Shown here: piece by piece, positions 43,900 through 52,173 of the stretch
Layout: each line of letters begins with the position of its first letter
Numbering within the stretch: position 1 is the stretch's first letter
Origin: Roseateles violae
GTDB lineage: Bacteria > Pseudomonadota > Gammaproteobacteria > Burkholderiales > Burkholderiaceae_C
NCBI RefSeq assembly: GCF_030410485.1
Contig: NZ_JAUHHC010000001.1
Coordinates: 558,001-622,000 of the forward strand
Reading direction: 5' to 3'
Length of the DNA stretch: 64,000 nt
Notes under the pieces: model-generated
Databases searched by the model: none
Told to the model about the DNA's origin: nothing
What the model saw: only the letters and a program-made list of their open reading frames with translations
Position numbers and translations under genes: made by a program

Positions 43900-44046
43900 T
43901 GGGGGATCCTCCTGTGCTCGACCGGGCGGGAACGGTTTGTTCCCGCCGCTGTCCGCATTCAGTCTACGCCGGGCACGGCGGCTGCGGGCAAGCGGGCAAA
44001 CCCGGCCGCTGCGGGATGGCGCCATTCGCCCCGGCGCCGCAAACGG

Positions 44047-45099
44047 CTAGCGCCTCGCCTGCTGCAGGACCTCGCGTTGCCAGATCGGCCCCAGCTTCTT
44101 CGCCTCCCAGGCCCAGATCGCCGGCTGCACCAGGCGCGCCTTCGCGTACTGGGCCTCGTCGAGCAGGCCCTGGCGCAGCGGCTCGGGCAGGTTCAGCTGC
44201 GCGAGCCGTATCGGCCGCGCATAGCCGCGCGCCAGGTTCAGCTGGCCGGCGTCGCTGAAGATGAATTCGCGCACCAGCAGCGCCGCATTGGGATGCGGCG
44301 CATGGCGGTTGATGATGGGCGTGTAGCCGCTGGTGATCGAGCCGTCGGCCGGGATCAGCACCTCGTACTCGGGCGCGCCGCGCGCCAGCCGCGAGCGCAT
44401 GCCCAGCGCCTGGAAGTCCCACAGCAGCAGCACATCGATCTCGCCGCGCTCCAGCAGCTTGAGCGAGGGCTGCTCGACGATCAGCCGGCCCTCGCGCTGC
44501 AGCCGCGCGAACTGCGCCAGCGCCGGCGTCAGCTGCGTCTCGCTGCCGCCCAGCGCGACCGCCGCGGCCAGCACCGCCGCATTGCCCTGGGCCGAGGAGC
44601 CGACATGGCCGATCAGCACCGTGTGGCTGCCGCCGAACAGCTCGGCCCAAGTGACCGGCGGCCGGGCGACGCGCTTCCTGTTGACGGCAAAGGCGATCGT
44701 GCCGGTATAGGCCAGCGCCCAGTAGCCGTCGGCGTCCTTGGCCCAGTCCGGGATCTGCTCCCACAGCGCCGGCTTGACCGGCAGGCTGACGCCGCGGCCG
44801 CGCGCGACGGCGGCGTATTCGAAGCCCACATCGCCGATGTCGACCGTGCCCTTGCGGCCGTCGGCCGCCATGCGCTCGATCTCCTCGGCGCTGCTCATGT
44901 TCAGGTCCTGGTGCTCGAGGCCGTAGAGCCGCTTCAGATCGGCCCAGGTCGCGCGCCAGTTGGCCCAGCCATCGGGCATGCCGACGCTGACAATGCGGCC
45001 CTCGGCACGCGCCGCCGCCTCCAGCGCGCGCCGATCCGCCGTCTGCTGCGCCAGCGCCGGTGCGCACAGCAGGGCAAGCAGCGCGGCGCGGCGCTGCAT
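44047..45099 (-). CDS. Periplasmic solute-binding protein (ABC type, iron/thiamine-like)
   Basis: The 350-aa protein has a signal peptide (LLALLCAPALAQQ) and a class II binding-protein fold: ARAEGRIVSVGMPDGWANWRATW, DIGDVGFEYA, WALAYTGTIAFAVNRKRV, LLWDFQALGMRSRL and INRHAPHPNAALLVREFIFSDAGQ. The last segment is typical of Fe(III)/thiamine/2-aminoethylphosphonate-type binding proteins. Its ATG overlaps the stop of the DUF885 gene by 4 bp. No permease or ATPase gene adjoins it, so it is an orphan in this window. The ligand is unknown; a product of the DUF885 enzyme is one possibility. Confidence 0.88.
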   Translation of the reverse strand: MQRRAALLALLCAPALAQQTADRRALEAAARAEGRIVSVGMPDGWANWRATWADLKRLYGLEHQDLNMSSAEEIERMAADGRKGTVDIGDVGFEYAAVARGRGVSLPVKPALWEQIPDWAKDADGYWALAYTGTIAFAVNRKRVARPPVTWAELFGGSHTVLIGHVGSSAQGNAAVLAAAVALGGSETQLTPALAQFARLQREGRLIVEQPSLKLLERGEIDVLLLWDFQALGMRSRLARGAPEYEVLIPADGSITSGYTPIINRHAPHPNAALLVREFIFSDAGQLNLARGYARPIRLAQLNLPEPLRQGLLDEAQYAKARLVQPAIWAWEAKKLGPIWQREVLQQARR

Positions 45100-46904
45100 C
45101 AGCCGGGCGCCCCCGCCGCCTGCGCCAGCATCAGCCGGCTGACCATGGCCACCGGCGCGCTGCCATGGGCCAGAAAGGCCTCGTGAAAGGCCTTCAGCCG
45201 GAAGCGTTCGCCCTGCCGCGCCTTCAGCTGCTCGCGCAGCGCCAGGATCTCGGAGAAGCCGGCGAAATAGCTGCTCAGCTGCACCGAGCTGACCTGGGCG
45301 CGGTGCCATTTCTCGGTCGCCTCGGTCTTGGCCTGGAAGGCCTCGCGCTCGAGCAGCTGCTGCGCCTGCTGCTGCGTCATGCCCAGCACATGCACGCCGT
45401 GGTCGAGGATGGCGTTGCAGACCACGCGCAGATTCCACTTGGCGTACATCAGGCCCATCTCCGCTGCCCCGCCACCCCAGCCGCTCTCGATCATCATGCG
45501 CTCGGCATAGACGGCCCAGCCCTCGACCATCGCGCCATTGCCGAACAGCGCCTTGACCTTGGACGGCGACTTGTTCGCATGTAGCAGCTGCAGATAGTGG
45601 CCGGGAATCGCCTCGTGGATATTGAGGATCTGCAGCACCCAGTGGTTGTATTCGCGCAGAAAGGATTCGGCCTGCTCGGGCGTGTAGTCGTCCAGCGGGT
45701 CGACGTTGTAATAGGTGACGCCCTGCGGATCGAGCGGTCCCGGCGCGCTAATCGAGGCGCCGGCGACGCCGCGCATCCAGCTGGGCGTGGCGCGCACCAG
45801 CAGCGGCCGGCTCGGATCGAGGCTCAGCAGATCATGCTCCTCGACCCAGCGCGCCAACGCCGGGATCTGCGCCTTGATCTCCTCGACATAGGCAGCCGGC
45901 GCCACATGGCGCTCGGACAGCTTGTCGATCACGCGGGCGATCTTGTCCAGGCGCTCGGCCGGCGCCGGCTCGGCCGGGAACAGGCCGGGCCAGAGCTGGC
46001 CGGCCAGCCCGTCCATGCGCGCATGCAGCGCCTCCTTCTCTTCCAGCGCGCGGCGGTAGAGGGTGTCCGCATCGACGCTGGCCTGGATCTCGTAGCGGAA
46101 CTTGGCCTCGAACAGCTCGCGGCCGATGCGCCAGCTGCGCCCGCCGCCGGCCGGGATGCCGGCCTCCAGCCGCTGCAGGCCGGCAATGAAGTCCTGCAGC
46201 GCGCGCAGGGCGGCCGCATTGTGGGCGGCGATGCGCGCGCGCTCTTGCTCGCCCAGGCCGGACTTGTCGAGCGCCTGCGGGATCTCGGTCCTGAAGGTCT
46301 CCAGCGCGCCCTGGTTCTGCTTGATCGCCAGGCGCAGATGGACCGGGCTGGGCTCGACCAGGCGCGCCAGCGCGGCGTGGTAATAGGCCGGCACCTGGCG
46401 CAGCCGCTGCTCGATCAGGGCCAGGCGCTGGGGCAGCGGCGCGAAGTCCTTGTGCAGCAGCTCGCCGAATGGCATCGCGACGTTATAGAGCGAGGCATCC
46501 CAGCGCTCGGCGCGCAGCTCGCGCTGCGCCCACACGAGGCCGCGCAGATGGTTGTCCAGCAGGGCCAGGTCGCCCTGCTGCGCCTCGTTCAGCGGCAGGC
46601 GCTGCGCCAGCTGCTGCAGGCGAGCGATCCAGCGCTCGCCGAAGCGCACCAGCGCCTGGCCGGCCGCCTCGGTCGGCGCCGGCAGCCGCGCGGCGGCCGC
46701 GTATTCGCCGGCCTGCACCGCGGCGTCGGGCTGCAGCGACCAGTAGGCCTTCAGAAAGGCATCGATCTCGGCCTCGAAGTCCGCTTGCGTGGAAGCGGCC
46801 AGCGCCGGCCAAGGCATCAGCGGGGACAGCAGGCCGGCGGCCAGCAGGCGGCGGCGGCGTGGCGAAGGCAGGGCGGCCGCGCGGGCGGCATTCTTCTTGT
46901 GCAT
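45099..46904 (-). CDS. DUF885 family protein, putative zinc peptidase-like
   Basis: The 601-aa protein has a signal sequence preceded by an Arg-rich stretch (RRRRLLAAGLLSPLMPWPALAAS), suggesting export. The DUF885 hallmark HEAIPGHYLQ (HExxxGH) stands near residue 420, with GNGAMVEGWAVYAERMMIE about 30 residues on, a layout like metallopeptidases. Family members are uncharacterised or proposed to be peptidases. Its stop overlaps the start of the solute-binding-protein gene, so the two are translationally coupled. ATG at 46904 was chosen for the signal sequence. Confidence 0.87.
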   Translation of the reverse strand: MHKKNAARAAALPSPRRRRLLAAGLLSPLMPWPALAASTQADFEAEIDAFLKAYWSLQPDAAVQAGEYAAAARLPAPTEAAGQALVRFGERWIARLQQLAQRLPLNEAQQGDLALLDNHLRGLVWAQRELRAERWDASLYNVAMPFGELLHKDFAPLPQRLALIEQRLRQVPAYYHAALARLVEPSPVHLRLAIKQNQGALETFRTEIPQALDKSGLGEQERARIAAHNAAALRALQDFIAGLQRLEAGIPAGGGRSWRIGRELFEAKFRYEIQASVDADTLYRRALEEKEALHARMDGLAGQLWPGLFPAEPAPAERLDKIARVIDKLSERHVAPAAYVEEIKAQIPALARWVEEHDLLSLDPSRPLLVRATPSWMRGVAGASISAPGPLDPQGVTYYNVDPLDDYTPEQAESFLREYNHWVLQILNIHEAIPGHYLQLLHANKSPSKVKALFGNGAMVEGWAVYAERMMIESGWGGGAAEMGLMYAKWNLRVVCNAILDHGVHVLGMTQQQAQQLLEREAFQAKTEATEKWHRAQVSSVQLSSYFAGFSEILALREQLKARQGERFRLKAFHEAFLAHGSAPVAMVSRLMLAQAAGAPG

Positions 46905-47024
46905 CGGGAACGGAAGCGGGGGCTTTGGGCGACCGCCGCATTGTGCGCCGCGCCGGCACGGGATAATGGGGAACAACCCTCATCCGTCCCTCATCGATCG
47001 ATATCACGGAGCAGCACCGCATCC

Positions 47025-47600
47025 ATGCCCATGCCATTGAGTCGACCGCGCGCCGCCCTCGTCCTGCTGGCGGCCCTCTTTCTGGGCGGCTGCGGCCTGT
47101 TCAAGAACAAGCAGGAAGAGGCGGCGGGCGGGCCGATGGCGGTCTACCAGCGCGAGCGCTTCCAGTCCGACGAGACCTTCTCGCGCCTCTTCGATGCCGG
47201 CCTCGACGACACCTGCGAGGCCGCGCGCCGCGCGCTGCTCAGCGCCGGCTATGTGATCAACCAGATGCAGCCGGGCCAGATCAGCGGCAGCAAGCGCTTC
47301 CAGCCCGAGGGCGAGACCCATGTGGAGATCAGCTTCACCATCGTCTGCGTGCCCGACGGCAAGAACGGCGAGCTGACCACCGCCTATGTGTCGGCGCTGC
47401 AGGACCGCTATGCGGTCAAGCGCAGCACCAACTCCACCAGCATCGGCGTCAGCGCGATCGGCTCGATCTCGGTGCCGCTGTCCTCGACGCAGGAATCGCT
47501 GGTCAAGGTCGCCTCGGAGACGATACCGGCCGGCCAGTTCTACGACCGCTTCTTCGCGCTGATGCAACACATGCTGCGCGAGCAGCGCGCCGACCAGTAG
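47025..47600 (+). CDS. DUF2242 family lipoprotein
   Basis: This 191-aa protein has a lipobox (LFLGGCGLFKNKQEE, Cys near residue 25) and the text MAVYQRERFQSDETFSRLF and CEAARRALLSAGYVINQ found in DUF2242 lipoproteins of Betaproteobacteria. The C-terminal half, VPLSSTQESLVKVASETIPAGQFYDRFF, is also conserved there. The function is unknown. A second ATG two codons on is possible. It reads away from the divergent DUF885 gene. Confidence 0.88.
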   Translation: MPMPLSRPRAALVLLAALFLGGCGLFKNKQEEAAGGPMAVYQRERFQSDETFSRLFDAGLDDTCEAARRALLSAGYVINQMQPGQISGSKRFQPEGETHVEISFTIVCVPDGKNGELTTAYVSALQDRYAVKRSTNSTSIGVSAIGSISVPLSSTQESLVKVASETIPAGQFYDRFFALMQHMLREQRADQ

Positions 47601-47664
47601 CGCCGCGGCCGCCGGCCTGGGCATACTGTGTCCGGCCATCTGGCCTGATCCGATACGAGGTCCT

Positions 47665-48393
47665 ATGCAAGTCTTTCGCGGCGCATTGCTCGGCTTTCTT
47701 CTCGCGGGCCCGGCCTGGAATGCGGCGGCCGCTGCCGGCTGCGAGGCGCGCGATCTCGGCTTCGAGCGTCCCGAGGTCGGCTGGACGCACACGCCGCTGT
47801 CCAAGCTGAAGAACGACACCGTCTACACCCTGCTGCCCGACGGCGAGCGCCGCGGCGTGCTGCGCGCCAGCGCCGATCGCTCGGCCTCGCTCTACGCGGC
47901 CCGGCTGCAGCCGGCACTGGCGATGCCGCTGACCCTGAGCTGGGAATGGAAGACCGATGCGCTGGTCGAGCGCGCCGACAACCGCGTCAAATCGCGCGAG
48001 GACGCGCCGCTGCGCATCGTCGTCTCCTTCGGCGGCGACCCGGCCACTTTGCCGGCGGACGAGCAGAAGCGCTTCAAGCGCGCCAAGAAGCTCAGCGGCA
48101 AGGACATTCCCTATGCGGTGCTGATGTACATCTGGAGCGACTTCGTGCCGGTCGGCACGGTGATTCCGTCCGCCCATACCAGCCAGGTCAAGATGCTGGT
48201 GGTCGCCTCCGGCCGCGAGGGCCTCGGCACCTGGCAGTCGCTGCAGCGCAATCTGGCCGAGGACTACCGGCTCGCCTACGGCGGCGAGGCCGGCCCGGTG
48301 ACCGGCATCGCGGTGATGACCGACACCGACAACACCGGCGGCAAGGCGGTCGGCGACTACGCCCATCTGCGGCTCGCCTGCGCCGCCGGCTGA
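47665..48393 (+). CDS. DUF3047 family exported protein
   Basis: The 242-aa protein has a signal peptide (cleavage near AAAAAG) and DUF3047 text: RRGVLRASADRSASLY, LTLSWEWKTDALVERADNR, LMYIWSDFVPVGT and VTGIAVMTDTDNTGGKAVGDY. The fold is probably a beta sandwich with carbohydrate-binding-like character, but no activity is known. It follows the DUF2242 gene by 64 bp on the same strand, and their joint presence suggests one transcript. Confidence 0.88.
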   Translation: MQVFRGALLGFLLAGPAWNAAAAAGCEARDLGFERPEVGWTHTPLSKLKNDTVYTLLPDGERRGVLRASADRSASLYAARLQPALAMPLTLSWEWKTDALVERADNRVKSREDAPLRIVVSFGGDPATLPADEQKRFKRAKKLSGKDIPYAVLMYIWSDFVPVGTVIPSAHTSQVKMLVVASGREGLGTWQSLQRNLAEDYRLAYGGEAGPVTGIAVMTDTDNTGGKAVGDYAHLRLACAAG

Positions 48394-48400
48394 TGGCTCG

Positions 48401-48739
48401 ATGGCTCGCGCGCCTCGCCGGCACCACCACCATCATGTCTACGTCGTCGAGCTGAGCGAACGCGTCTGGAACGAGCCGGCCTTCCGCCGCGCCAATCCCG
48501 AGCACGACATCCTCAAGCCCTGCGTCTACGTCGGCATGACCGGCCTGGACCCCGACCTGCGCTTCGACCGCCATATGGCCGGCGTGCAAGCCAACCGCTT
48601 CGTGCTGAAGTACGGCCTGCGCCTGCTGCCCCAGCTCTACGAGGTCTACAACCCGATGCCTTACGAGGCCGCGCGCGAGATGGAGGTCGAGCTGGCGATT
48701 GCGCTGCGCGAGGCCGGCTATGCGGTCTGGCAGGCCTAG
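48401..48739 (+). CDS. Small GIY-YIG-like domain protein
   Basis: The 112-aa protein has VYVVEL and CVYVGMTGLDPDLRFDRHMAG, resembling the GIY-YIG nuclease core, and ends with NPMPYEAAREMEVELAIALREAGYAVWQA, a pattern in short proteins of this superfamily. The N-terminus carries five consecutive His codons (RRHHHHHVYVV), a natural poly-His run. Activity is not assured. It begins 7 bp after the DUF3047 stop, so co-transcription is likely. Confidence 0.78.
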   Translation: MARAPRRHHHHHVYVVELSERVWNEPAFRRANPEHDILKPCVYVGMTGLDPDLRFDRHMAGVQANRFVLKYGLRLLPQLYEVYNPMPYEAAREMEVELAIALREAGYAVWQA

Positions 48740-48883
48740 CAGGCCGGAGCAAAACTACTGCGGCGACCCGCTGCGTCGTTGCGCGGTGCTCGGAATCCTC
48801 ACGTACAGGAAGTACGTTCCGGTTCCTGCGCTCCGGGCGCCTAGCCGCGGGCCGTCCTCGCTACGTTTTTCACCGGCCTGCTA
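48737..48883. repeat. Imperfect palindromic element of about 147 bp between convergent genes
   Basis: The ends TAGCAGGCCGG (48737-48747) and CCGGCCTGCTA (48873-48883) are perfect inverted repeats. The arms remain roughly complementary inward, and the centre is the hairpin ACGTAC-AGGAA-GTACGT (48801-48817). It fills the gap between the GIY-YIG gene and the ligase gene and overlaps both ends. It resembles a MITE or long terminator hairpin; no transposase is present. Confidence 0.6.
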
Positions 48884-50549
48884 AAGGTGGGGCGGCCTGC
48901 ATCAGCGCCCGCAGCCTGTCCAAGGTGTCGGCCTCGTGCAGCGGCTTGTCGTCGCGGATGCGCAGCATGCGCGGGAAGCGCACCGCGATGCCGCTCTTGT
49001 GCCGCGTGCTGGCCTGGATGCCCTCGAAGCCGAGCTCGAACACCAGGCTGGGCCGCAGGCGCCGCACCGGGCCGAACTTCTCGACCGTGGTCTGGCGCAC
49101 CAGGCGGTCGACGCGACGGATCTCCTCGTCGGTCAGGCCCGAATAGGCCTTGGCGAAGGGCACCAGGGCCAGCTCGCCGCCCGCCTCGTCCAGCGCCGCC
49201 GCCGCCTCGGCCGCATCGCGCGGCGCGCGGTTCCAGACGGCGAAGCTGTAGTCGGTGAACAGATTGGCGCGCCGGCCATGGCCGGCCTGGGCGTAGATCA
49301 GCACCGCGTCGACGCTCAGCGGCGCGACCTTCCATTTCCACCAGGCGCCGACGGTGCGGCCGATGCCATAGGCCGAGTCGCGGTGCTTGAGCATCAGGCC
49401 CTCGACGCGGCGCTCGCGCGAGCGCTCGCGGGCGCCGGCCAGCGTAGCCCAGTCGGCGGCCTCGACCAGCGGCGAGACCGCCATCCCCAGTCCTTCCAGG
49501 CGCTCCAGCCGCGCGCGGCGCTGCCGCAGCGGCTCCTGGCGCCGGTCCTCGCCCTCGCTCTCCAGCAGGTCGTAGGCCAGCAGCCGCACCGGCGCCTCGG
49601 CGAGGATGGTCTTGGACAGCCGGGTGCGGCCGATGCGCTTTTGCAGCAGGGCGAACGGCGCCGGGTGATCGTCGCCAGGGCGCCAGGCCAGCAGCTCGCC
49701 GTCGACGACGGTGCCATCGGGCCAGCTGCTGGCCGCCAGCGCGACCTCGGGGAAGCGCTCGCTCACCAGCTCCTCACCGCGCGACCAGATCCAGACCTGA
49801 CCCTCGCGCTTGACGACCTGGGCGCGGATGCCGTCGTACTTCCACTCGGCCAGCCAGTCGCCGCGCTCGCCCAGCGAGGCCGCCGGCTCGCCCGGCAGCG
49901 CATGGGCAAGGAAGAAGGGATAGGGCTGGCCGCCGCGCGCGCCGCCAGCGTCTTCCGGTCGATCGCCGAACAGCGCCTCGAAGCGCGCCGCCGTCGGCGG
50001 CGTGTCGATATCGGTATAGCCCATCATCCGCTGCGCGATGGTGGCGAGGTCGCGGCCCGACCATTCGGCCAGCGCGCGCTGCACCAGCAGCTTGCTGACG
50101 CCGACGCGGAAGCCGCCGCCGACCAGCTTGACGAACATGAAGCGCTCGTCGGCCGACAGCCCGCGCCAGGCGGCCAGCACCGCCTCGCGCCGCGCGGCCG
50201 CGTCGAGCGCGCGCAGCGGCAGGATGCGCCGCTCCATCCAGTCGGCCAGCGGCTCGTCGAGCCGGTCCTCGGGATCGGGCAGCACATAGGCGATCGCCTC
50301 GGCCAGGTCGCCGGTGGCTGCGTAGCCGGCCTCGAACAGCCACTCGGGCAGCGCGGCCGCCTCGCAGGCCAGCGCGCGCAGCTCCCTGGTCGGCACCGCG
50401 CGGCGCGGCGAGCCGCCGGCCAGCAGGTAGACAGCCCAGGCCGCGTCGCGTGCCGGCGCGGCGGCCAGATAACGCTTCAGCGCGGCCACCTTGGCCAAGG
50501 TCGAGGTGCTGGCATCGAGCGCCAGATAGAGCGCGACAAAGCCCTTCAT
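48870..50549 (-). CDS. ATP-dependent DNA ligase (ligase-exonuclease type)
   Basis: This 559-aa enzyme seals DNA nicks with ATP. The nucleotidyl-transferase motif I is AEWKYDGIRAQ, with the Lys that is adenylated, preceded by an N-terminal helical domain and followed by the OB domain (VDAVLIYAQAGHGRRANLFTDYSFAVW). Such ligases are typically encoded with an MBL-fold exonuclease in a repair operon linked to crosslink or cisplatin resistance. The overlap with that exonuclease gene (4 bp) supports this. It is distinct from NAD-dependent LigA. Confidence 0.93.
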   Translation of the reverse strand: MKGFVALYLALDASTSTLAKVAALKRYLAAAPARDAAWAVYLLAGGSPRRAVPTRELRALACEAAALPEWLFEAGYAATGDLAEAIAYVLPDPEDRLDEPLADWMERRILPLRALDAAARREAVLAAWRGLSADERFMFVKLVGGGFRVGVSKLLVQRALAEWSGRDLATIAQRMMGYTDIDTPPTAARFEALFGDRPEDAGGARGGQPYPFFLAHALPGEPAASLGERGDWLAEWKYDGIRAQVVKREGQVWIWSRGEELVSERFPEVALAASSWPDGTVVDGELLAWRPGDDHPAPFALLQKRIGRTRLSKTILAEAPVRLLAYDLLESEGEDRRQEPLRQRRARLERLEGLGMAVSPLVEAADWATLAGARERSRERRVEGLMLKHRDSAYGIGRTVGAWWKWKVAPLSVDAVLIYAQAGHGRRANLFTDYSFAVWNRAPRDAAEAAAALDEAGGELALVPFAKAYSGLTDEEIRRVDRLVRQTTVEKFGPVRRLRPSLVFELGFEGIQASTRHKSGIAVRFPRMLRIRDDKPLHEADTLDRLRALMQAAPPLAGR

Positions 50550-51580
50550 GCGGCGCCTTCCGCGCCCTGCTGCGCCTCGTCGCCGAACTCGGTGGCCAGC
50601 GCCTCGGCCGCCAGGCCGCGCTCGCCCAGATAGCGCACCAGCGCATCCTCGTCCCCATGCGTGACGATCACGCGCCGGGCCCCGCTGGCCGCTATCGCTG
50701 CCAGCAGGCCCGGCCAGTCGGCATGGTCGCTGAAGACGAAGCCGCGATCGACGCTGCGGCGCCGGCGCGCGCCGCGCAAGCGCATCCAGCCGCTGGCGAA
50801 GGCGTCGCTGTGCGGGCCCAGCGCCCGCGCCCAGCGGCTGTCCTGCACGGCCGGCGGCGCGATCACCAGCGCGCCGCGCAAGGCCTTGAACTTCGTTTCC
50901 GGCGTGACCGTCTCGGCCGCGGGCAGGGCGACGCCGGCCTCGCGGTAGGCGGCGTTCAGCCGCGCGACGGCCGGGTGCACCAGCACCGGCCCGGGCGCAT
51001 CGGGCGTCGCCAGGCCGGCCAGCAGGCGCTGCGCCTTGCCCAGGCTATAGCCCATCAGCAGCGCATGCCGGCCCTCGGCCGCGCAGCCGGCCCACCAGGC
51101 CCGCATCTCCTCCAGCACCTCGGCCTGCGGCGCCCAGCGGTAGATCGGCAGGCCGAAGGTGCTCTCGCTGATGAAGACCTCGCAGCGCACCGGCTCGAAG
51201 GGCGCGCAGGTGGGGTTGCTGTCGCCGGCGCCGCTGACGAAGTAATCGCCGGCGACGACCCAGACCTCGCCGCGCTGCTCGATGCGGATCTGCGCCGAGC
51301 CCAGCACATGGCCGGCCGGATGCAGGCTCACCGTCACCTCGCCGATGCGGCGCGACTCGCCGTAGGCGATGCCCTCCAGCAGCGCCTCGTCGCCCAGCCG
51401 CGCGCGCATCAGGCCCAGCGCATCGCGCTGCGCCAGATAGGCGCCATGGCCCGGGCGGCAATGGTCGCCATGCGCATGGGTGATCAGCGCGCGCTCGACC
51501 GGCAACCAGGGATCGATGTAGAAGCCGCCGGGCTCGCAGAACAGGCCCTGCGGGCGGCGCGTGACCAGATCAGCAGCCAT
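50546..51580 (-). CDS. Ligase-associated DNA exonuclease, MBL fold
   Basis: The 344-aa protein has a metallo-beta-lactamase motif THAHGDHCRPGH (about residues 33-44), HPAGHVLGSAQI, VVAGDYFVSGAGDSNPTC and FVFSDHADW, all typical of the SNM1/ligase-associated exonuclease family. It trims DNA ends before sealing by the coupled ligase. ATG at 51580 (MAADLVTRRPQGLF) is the family-like start; the frame continues upstream without family text. The third and fourth members of some such operons (helicase, phosphoesterase) are not adjacent. Confidence 0.92.
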   Translation of the reverse strand: MAADLVTRRPQGLFCEPGGFYIDPWLPVERALITHAHGDHCRPGHGAYLAQRDALGLMRARLGDEALLEGIAYGESRRIGEVTVSLHPAGHVLGSAQIRIEQRGEVWVVAGDYFVSGAGDSNPTCAPFEPVRCEVFISESTFGLPIYRWAPQAEVLEEMRAWWAGCAAEGRHALLMGYSLGKAQRLLAGLATPDAPGPVLVHPAVARLNAAYREAGVALPAAETVTPETKFKALRGALVIAPPAVQDSRWARALGPHSDAFASGWMRLRGARRRRSVDRGFVFSDHADWPGLLAAIAASGARRVIVTHGDEDALVRYLGERGLAAEALATEFGDEAQQGAEGAA

Positions 51581-51734
51581 CGCTGCATGGTGCCCGATCG
51601 CGGCCGCCGCCGGTGTAGGCCGCGGCCTACGGCAGGCCGGGCCGACCACCGACCGAGGCGGCATCGCGGCCTGGCTAGAGTGATCTGACGACGGCGCGCG
51701 ATCCCGCGGCCGGGCTCGCACATGGAGGCTCTCT

Positions 51735-51908
51735 ATGTCCTTCGTCCTCTACATCCTCGGACTCGCGGTCCTGCTCGGCGGCCTCGCCTGGGGCCTGTCG
51801 GTCGCCGGCCTGGGCACGACCTATATCGCCATCGTCTGTCTGATCGTGCTGGGCATCGGCATCATGATGGCCGTCTCGCGCACCCGCGCCAAGGATCCAC
51901 CGGCCTGA
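51735..51908 (+). CDS. Small membrane protein, 57 aa
   Basis: A short gene with a strong ribosome-binding site (GGAGG 8 nt before the ATG) encodes MSFVLYILGLAVLLGGLAWG, then SVAGLGTTYIAIVCLIVLGIGIMM and a basic tail VSRTRAKDPPA. It has two predicted transmembrane helices. I recognise no function. Similar two-helix small proteins are common near stress genes in Burkholderiales, but that is a weak guide. Confidence 0.7.
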   Translation: MSFVLYILGLAVLLGGLAWGLSVAGLGTTYIAIVCLIVLGIGIMMAVSRTRAKDPPA

Positions 51909-51918
51909 GCTGCCTCGG

Positions 51919-52109
51919 CTACCCGCCCGGCGGCGCATAGCGCTCGTTGACCTGCTGCTCGGTCAGCATCGTCGTTTGATTGGCCAGGCGTGCTCAGCCA
52001 GCAGCGGCCCGCCGCCCCAGCGCCGGCAGAAGCCGCAATGGCAGACGCCGATCTCGCGCGCATCGGGACAGCTGAAGCGGACGGCGCCGCACAGGCAATG
52101 ACCTTGCAT
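51919..52109 (-). pseudogene. Truncated and frameshifted GFA-domain gene
   Basis: GCCGGAGGATTACCG precedes an ATG at 52109 that opens MQGHCLCGAVRFSCPD, then CHCGFCRRWGGGPLL, the N-terminal cysteine motifs of a glutathione-dependent formaldehyde-activating (GFA) domain protein. The frame then ends at 51963. In another frame TTMLTEQQVNERYAPPGG, a GFA-like C-terminus, continues to a stop at 51919. The middle (about 70 residues, with the third Cys pair) is missing. This looks like an internal deletion plus frameshift in a formerly intact gene. Two intact GFA genes lie at 56400-57256. Confidence 0.6.
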
Positions 52110-52173
52110 CGGTAATCCTCCGGCAGTCGATCGAGCGGATTGCAGCCTTGGCGCCCGGCGCTGTCAAGCCGGC

